Shown: piece after piece, positions 60,042 through 64,000 of the stretch | How positions within the stretch are numbered: position 1 is the stretch's first letter | How the letters are laid out: each line of letters opens with the position of its first letter | NCBI GenBank assembly: GCA_900545305.1 | Contig: UQYD01000002.1 | Location: 1 to 64,000, forward strand | DNA from: an uncultured Eubacterium sp. | GTDB taxonomy: Bacteria > Bacillota > Clostridia > Lachnospirales > CAG-274 | Length of the DNA stretch: 64,000 nt | Direction of reading: 5' to 3' | The notes under the pieces: generated by a model | Told to the model about the DNA's origin: nothing | Databases searched by the model: none | What the model saw: only the letters and a program-made list of their open reading frames with translations | Translations under genes and position numbers: made by a program

Positions 60042-61310
60042 TTATATTGTCCTATCATTAATAATATATTCTCTCAATCTATTTTCTGTTTCATTATCGG
60101 CATAGAGTTCAAAATAGTAGCCCTCGTCTTTATTTTCAGATGCTGTAATTTCGCACTTACCGTGGACTATGCTTAAAAGGTGACCTTTATCATAAGGAAT
60201 AATGACTTTAATGGACTTTTTAAAGCTCTTTATAATATCCTCTACCTTTGCAATCATTTCCGGCAAGCCAATGCCTGTACCGGCTGAAATTGCCAAGGTT
60301 TCCATAGCTCTATTATCCTTTGTAAGAGGCATTTCAATATCATCTTTATCTATTTTATTATAAACTGTAACAATAGGCTTTTTATCTGCTCCAAGCTCTG
60401 CTAAAGTCTTATAAACTGTGTTCATCTGCTCACGTCTTTTTGGATTTGAGGCATCTACAACGTGAACAAGCAAGTCGGCATACTTTGCCTCCTCTAAAGT
60501 CGCTCTAAAGGCTTTAATAAGACCATGTGGAAGTTTCTGTATAAAACCTACAGTATCTGTAAAGAGATAGTTTGCACCACTTTGAGTTTCTACAGCTCTT
60601 GTAGTAGTATCGAGAGTAGCAAAGAGCTTATCCTCTGCCAAAACTCCTGCACCAGTAAGGGCATTAAGAAGTGTTGATTTTCCGGCATTTGTATAGCCTA
60701 CAAGGGCAATTACCGGAGTCTGATTATTTCTATTTTCTCTCAAAAGGCTTCTATGTCTTTCAATTTCCTTTAAGTTCTTATTCAAGTCAGAAATTCTGTC
60801 GGCAATACGTCTTCTATCTACTTCCAACTTCTTTTCACCAGGACCTCTTGTACCTATACCACCACCAAGACGGCTCATTTCCTTACCACGTCCAGTAAGG
60901 TGTGAAAGGTTATATCTAAGCTGTGCAAGTTCAACCTGAACCTTACCTTCGGCTGACATAGCTCTTTTTGCAAAAATATCAAGTATTACAAGAGTTCTGC
61001 TCATCACCTTTAAATTAAGAGCATTTTCTAAATTTCTAATCTGAACAGGGCTTAATTCATCATCACAAATAACACCTGTTGCATCTTTCATTTCTGCAAA
61101 GGCTTTAAGCTCATCAATTTTACCACTACCTAAGTAAGTAGCTCTGTTTATTGCCCCTAATTTCTGAATCATTCTGCCTACTACAACTGCATCAGCTGTA
61201 TTAGCTAAGTCCTCTAATTCATCAAGACAGCTTTCGGCATCAAATTCATTTGTACCGTCATCAACGGCAACCAATATTACTCTTTCAACTTCTTTTTCTG
61301 TTTCAAACAA
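60042..61310 (-). CDS. hflX: Ribosome-associated GTPase HflX
   Basis: 422 residues from TTG 61310, eight bases after AAGGAGG; a TTG six codons upstream would place the ribosome site inside the gene. N-terminal HflX domain (about 1-190, ARLGGGIGTRGPGEKKLE) and G domain: G1 GYTNAGKST, G3 DTVGFI, G4 YNKID. Splits stalled ribosomes under stress. Starts 11 bases after rfbD. Confidence 0.93.
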   Translation of the reverse strand: MFETEKEVERVILVAVDDGTNEFDAESCLDELEDLANTADAVVVGRMIQKLGAINRATYLGSGKIDELKAFAEMKDATGVICDDELSPVQIRNLENALNLKVMSRTLVILDIFAKRAMSAEGKVQVELAQLRYNLSHLTGRGKEMSRLGGGIGTRGPGEKKLEVDRRRIADRISDLNKNLKEIERHRSLLRENRNNQTPVIALVGYTNAGKSTLLNALTGAGVLAEDKLFATLDTTTRAVETQSGANYLFTDTVGFIQKLPHGLIKAFRATLEEAKYADLLVHVVDASNPKRREQMNTVYKTLAELGADKKPIVTVYNKIDKDDIEMPLTKDNRAMETLAISAGTGIGLPEMIAKVEDIIKSFKKSIKVIIPYDKGHLLSIVHGKCEITASENKDEGYYFELYADNETENRLREYIINDRTI

Positions 61311-61339
61311 AGGGGTTTCCTCCTTCAAAAATTTACTAA

Positions 61340-62200
61340 TTAATTTTCTTTATTCAAAATTTCAATATATCTTGCCAAAGCATCTTTCCAATCAGGAAGT
61401 GGCTTAAATCCATTTTCAACAAGTTTACTCTTATTAAGTCTGCTATTTTCAGGACGCTTTGCCTTTGAAAGACCGTATTCCTCAGTAGTTACCGGCACTA
61501 CATTAGTAGTATAGCCAGCCTGTCTGTATATTTCACAAGTGAAATCGTACCAACTAATATAACCACCTTCATTAGTTGCGTGATAAATACCATATTTATC
61601 TGTTTCAATCATATCTACTAAAAGTCTGGCAAGGTCAAAAGTATATGTTGGTGTACCAATCTGGTCATTTACAACTCGAACTGTATCGTGGTTCTTTCCT
61701 ACATTAAGCATAGTTTTGACAAAGTTTTTGCCGTTTATACCAAATACCCAAGCTATTCTGACAATATAGAAATCCTTTACATACTTTTGAACAGCCTGTT
61801 CACCTAAATACTTTGCATAGCCATACTCGTTAAGAGGTGTAGTAACCTTATCGTCAGGCTCCCATGGACGTTCACCTTCACCATTAAATACATAGTCTGT
61901 GCTAATGTACATTAACTTAGCATTTATTTCCTTACAAACCTTTGCAATATTTTCTGTACCTTCGCCATTTATTTTATCGCAAAGTTCCTTGTTATCCTCT
62001 GCTAAATCTACTGCTGTATAGGCTGCACAATGAATAACAGCCTCAGGCATATTTGCCTTTATAACACTTTCAACCTGTTCCGGATTTGTTATATCCATAG
62101 TGTCAACATCAACACCAATAGCAGTGTGACCTCTTTTTTCTAATTCATTTACAACATCAAAACCTAACTGTCCTTTTACTCCTGTAACTAATACTTTCAT
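61340..62200 (-). CDS. rfbD: dTDP-4-dehydrorhamnose reductase
   Basis: 286 residues from ATG 62200 (GGAGG six bases before). Extended SDR fold: VTGVKGQLGFDVV, HCAAYTAVDLAE, YVFNGEGERPW and active-site YGYAKYLGE (YxxxK). Makes dTDP-L-rhamnose for surface glycans. The other rml genes are not in the window. It is the first gene of the set with hflX. Confidence 0.92.
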   Translation of the reverse strand: MKVLVTGVKGQLGFDVVNELEKRGHTAIGVDVDTMDITNPEQVESVIKANMPEAVIHCAAYTAVDLAEDNKELCDKINGEGTENIAKVCKEINAKLMYISTDYVFNGEGERPWEPDDKVTTPLNEYGYAKYLGEQAVQKYVKDFYIVRIAWVFGINGKNFVKTMLNVGKNHDTVRVVNDQIGTPTYTFDLARLLVDMIETDKYGIYHATNEGGYISWYDFTCEIYRQAGYTTNVVPVTTEEYGLSKAKRPENSRLNKSKLVENGFKPLPDWKDALARYIEILNKEN

Positions 62201-62327
62201 ATATGCCTCCTGTAAAGCTGTATTTATATATTTTATTTTACCACAACGGTATATAACAGTCAATTTTTACTAAGGTTTATGGTATTGAATTTAAGAGATA
62301 TGTAATACTTTCTAGGGTACTAATTAA

Positions 62328-62356
62328 TTGACAAAATTATCAAAGTGTAGTAGAAT
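62328..62356 (+). promoter_or_regulatory. lepB promoter
   Basis: Perfect TTGACA (62328-62333), 17-base spacer and TAGAAT (62351-62356). Confidence 0.75.
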
Positions 62357-62404
62357 GAAATAGCTTTCAGAATAAGGAAAGTTTTAATGTAAGAGGAGAA
62401 TAAT

Positions 62405-63046
62405 ATGGCTGTTGATGTAAATAATAAAAACGAAGAAATCCAAGAAGTAGACAAGGTTTCTGGCGAAGTAATAGAAGAAAAAGAAGCCGAGGAAAAAGAG
62501 GCTGTTACTAAATCGCAAAGTGTTATGAAAGAGGTTTGGGATTGGGTAAAAACCATTGTTGTTGCCCTTGTATGTGCCGTACTCATTACACAATTTGTTA
62601 TAGTAAATGCCAGAGTTCCTTCAGCATCTATGGAAACTACTATTATGACGGGGGACAGACTTATTGCTAACAGGCTTAGCTACAAGTTCAGTGACCCTCA
62701 AAGATACGACATTGTTGTGTTTAAATTCCCAGATGATGAAAGTGTTCTCTATATAAAGAGAATTATTGGTCTTCCTGGTGAAAAGGTTACAATAAGAGAT
62801 AACCAAGTTTATATTAATGACAGTACAACACCTCTTGATACATCTTTCCTCCACGAACCTATGGTTACAGAGGATGCTACATACTATGTTCCTGATGACA
62901 GTTATTTTATGATGGGTGACAACAGAAATAATTCTGCTGACTCTCGTTTCTGGAATAACAAGTATGTAAAGAGAGATAAAATAGAGGGAAAGGCTGTATT
63001 TAGATACTTCCCATTTACTTCAATGGGTTTATTAACTAATAAATAA
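62405..63046 (+). CDS. lepB: Signal peptidase I
   Basis: 213 residues. Long acidic N-terminal tail (about 1-40), one membrane helix (about 48-67), then the catalytic domain with Ser75 in VPSASM and Lys118 in YIKRIIGLPGE, plus GDNRNNSADSR. Removes signal peptides from Sec substrates outside the membrane. The extended acidic tail is longer than in Bacillus SipS. Followed 17 bases later by the DUF1858 gene. Confidence 0.95.
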   Translation: MAVDVNNKNEEIQEVDKVSGEVIEEKEAEEKEAVTKSQSVMKEVWDWVKTIVVALVCAVLITQFVIVNARVPSASMETTIMTGDRLIANRLSYKFSDPQRYDIVVFKFPDDESVLYIKRIIGLPGEKVTIRDNQVYINDSTTPLDTSFLHEPMVTEDATYYVPDDSYFMMGDNRNNSADSRFWNNKYVKRDKIEGKAVFRYFPFTSMGLLTNK

Positions 63047-63063
63047 TTTAAGGAGTGTGTGTT

Positions 63064-63267
63064 ATGAAAGAAGTAACTAAGGATATGATTATTGGCGATA
63101 TGCTTGCTCAGGATATGAGTATTGCTGCAATTCTTATGAACGCTGGTATGCACTGTATCGGTTGTCCATCTTCTCAGGGCGAATCTCTTGAAGAAGCTTG
63201 TTTAGTTCATGGTATGAACGTAGACGAAGTTGTTGCTGATATTAATACTTATCTTGCATCTAAGTAA
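63064..63267 (+). CDS. DUF1858 protein (redox-disulfide type)
   Basis: 67 residues from ATG 63064 behind AAGGAGTG. Pattern VTKDMIIGDMLAQD, GMHCIGCPSSQGESLEEA and final INTYLASK match the DUF1858/hybrid-cluster-associated family with a CxxC (C36 and C39) that may form a redox disulfide. Codons are strongly preferred types, implying high expression. Function unproven. Confidence 0.85.
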   Translation: MKEVTKDMIIGDMLAQDMSIAAILMNAGMHCIGCPSSQGESLEEACLVHGMNVDEVVADINTYLASK

Positions 63268-63296
63268 TTTAAGAATAAATAATTAGAACAAAGTTT

Positions 63297-63333
63297 AAAA
63301 GGTGGTATGTCAATCTGATATGCCACCTTTTTT
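63297..63333 (+). terminator. Terminator after the DUF1858 gene
   Basis: AAAGGTGGTATGTC pairs with GATATGCCACCTTT (one wobble) around AATCT, followed by TTTTTTATT. Confidence 0.9.
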
Positions 63334-63505
63334 ATTATATAAATAGATTTTTCAAAATATTTTAATAGATATATTTTAATCAATAAGCATAATTGACTTT
63401 TATCCCTAAATATGGTATATTGAGCCTGTCAATTTGCAAAATTTAAAACTAAATATATATATTTTTTAATATACTTTTATGCAAAGTATTATTTTTTTAA
63501 AATTC

Positions 63506-63590
63506 GGTTAGCAAAGGCTAACCACTTATTTACAGCGATTTTTGACAATGTCGCTGTAATTTTTAACAATTTAGTTAGCCTTAGCTAACT
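63506..63590 (+). promoter_or_regulatory. Two GTTAGC/GCTAAC inverted repeats around an ACAGCGA hairpin
   Basis: GGTTAGC-AAAG-GCTAACC (63506-63523) and AGTTAGC-CTTA-GCTAACT (63573-63590), with an ACAGCGA/TCGCTGT hairpin (63532-63557) between. The first and third share core and spacing and recall DtxR/IdeR-type iron boxes, which are built on TTAGG-N-AGCCTAA. They precede the heme-binding protein gene. Confidence 0.5.
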
Positions 63591-63699
63591 TAAATATATT
63601 TTAGTTTTTGCATTTCAAGTTAAACAAAAAAAATAAAGGAGGTTCTGTATTTACAATTTTTTTAACTCTATACATTACAAAAAGAAAGGATATTAAAAA

Positions 63700-64000
63700 A
63701 TGAATTTTAAATTTAACACAAGAAAAATTGTTTCATTCTTGTTAATTTTAACAATGATGATTAGCACACTTGCATTTAATGTTATGGCAAGTGCAACTTT
63801 TAAATTTGGTAGTAGCGAAACTGCATTATCTGCTGGAGAATATACTTTGCCAGTTAAGTTAATGAACGCAAGTAATATTGCCAATGCCTCTATGGCTGGT
63901 AGTTGTATTGTCGGTGGTAGCTTAAAGGTTGATGAAAATGGAAAGGCTACGGCTTATGTTGACTTACAGGCTGTTAGTGTTTTCGGTGTAACTGCTTTTG
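63700..64000 (+). CDS. Secreted NEAT-like heme-binding protein (partial, right edge)
   Basis: First 100 residues only. Signal peptide (about 1-34, LLILTMMISTLAFNVMASA) then a start typical of NEAT/Shp-type domains: LSAGEYTLPVKLMNASNIANASMAG (in part), SLKVDENGKATAYVDLQAVSVFGVTAF. Such domains bind heme at the cell surface. The gene runs out of the window, so further domains or an anchor cannot be seen. AAAGGA lies eleven bases upstream. Confidence 0.75.
   Translation, partial: MNFKFNTRKIVSFLLILTMMISTLAFNVMASATFKFGSSETALSAGEYTLPVKLMNASNIANASMAGSCIVGGSLKVDENGKATAYVDLQAVSVFGVTAF

Overview
The window is AT-rich, densely packed low-GC Firmicutes DNA, most likely from an anaerobic gut clostridium of the Lachnospiraceae or a near relative. 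The signs are strong Shine-Dalgarno sequences, TTGACA/TATAAT-like promoters with 17-base spacers, TTG starts on rplA and rpmG, an anaerobic (cbi) cobalamin pathway, copper-amine-oxidase-type stalk proteins, DUF4250/DUF5662/DUF4914/DUF1858 proteins, sporulation-linked families (BofC-like, YtaF-like), a YycH/YycI pair and a heme-binding NEAT-like surface protein. No rRNA, tRNA, prophage or CRISPR array is visible. One IS end is cut by the left edge.

Layout. 1-72: end of an IS element. 96-1507: a likely undecaprenyl-phosphate recycling pair (DUF368 flippase and PAP2 phosphatase). 1634-4626: histidine kinase, response regulator and EamA transporter in one operon. 4791-5903: solitary MsmX/UgpC-type sugar ABC ATPase. 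6314-6766: small HTH regulator behind a promoter carrying a LexA-like box. 6958-7917: prs, with a strongly folded element in its leader. 8456-10713: asnB and a HIT protein. 11009-13612: murA, walJ-like, rlmH. 13941-19366: a cell-envelope block with a secreted protein (behind a WalR-box-like repeat), YycH, YycI, and a Wzm/Wzt-type polysaccharide exporter. 19678-28738: cobalamin operon cbiD-cbiF-cbiG-(stalk protein)-cbiH-cbiJET fusion-(methyltransferase, lipoprotein)-cbiA. 28872-37783: assorted genes, namely a kinase-like phosphotransferase, BofC-like protein, AraC regulator, DUF4250, DUF5662, stalk protein, YtaF/MntP, Ca2+-type P-ATPase and CPBP protease. 37830-41071: DUF2079 membrane protein and a beta-helix protein. 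41422-43677: rpmG-secE-nusG-rplK-rplA. 43974-46767: efp, then an anchored protein with murC.

47208-49112 is a very strongly expressed-looking DUF4914 protein with a PEPCK-like P-loop. 49445-53605 is the most unfamiliar block: a Mor-like HTH protein, a PH-like/SHOCT protein, and two zinc-ribbon membrane proteins, one with a long Gln/Asn/Met/Phe repeat and one with a chitobiase-type C-terminal fold. 53794-54492 is a secreted proline-rich repeat protein. 54810-57646 is a GntR-AEC transporter-GH28 operon for pectin or galacturonate oligomers, with a perfect 24-base palindrome on its promoter. 57973-62200 is rfbD-hflX-AlbA_2-GNAT. 62405-64000 holds lepB, DUF1858 and a NEAT-like heme-binding protein cut by the right edge, preceded by two GTTAGC/GCTAAC inverted repeats.

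Cell-envelope supply and its control recur: lipid carrier recycling, murA, murC, YycH/YycI/WalJ, a polysaccharide exporter, rfbD, lepB. All functional calls are by reading translated motifs; no database search was possible.
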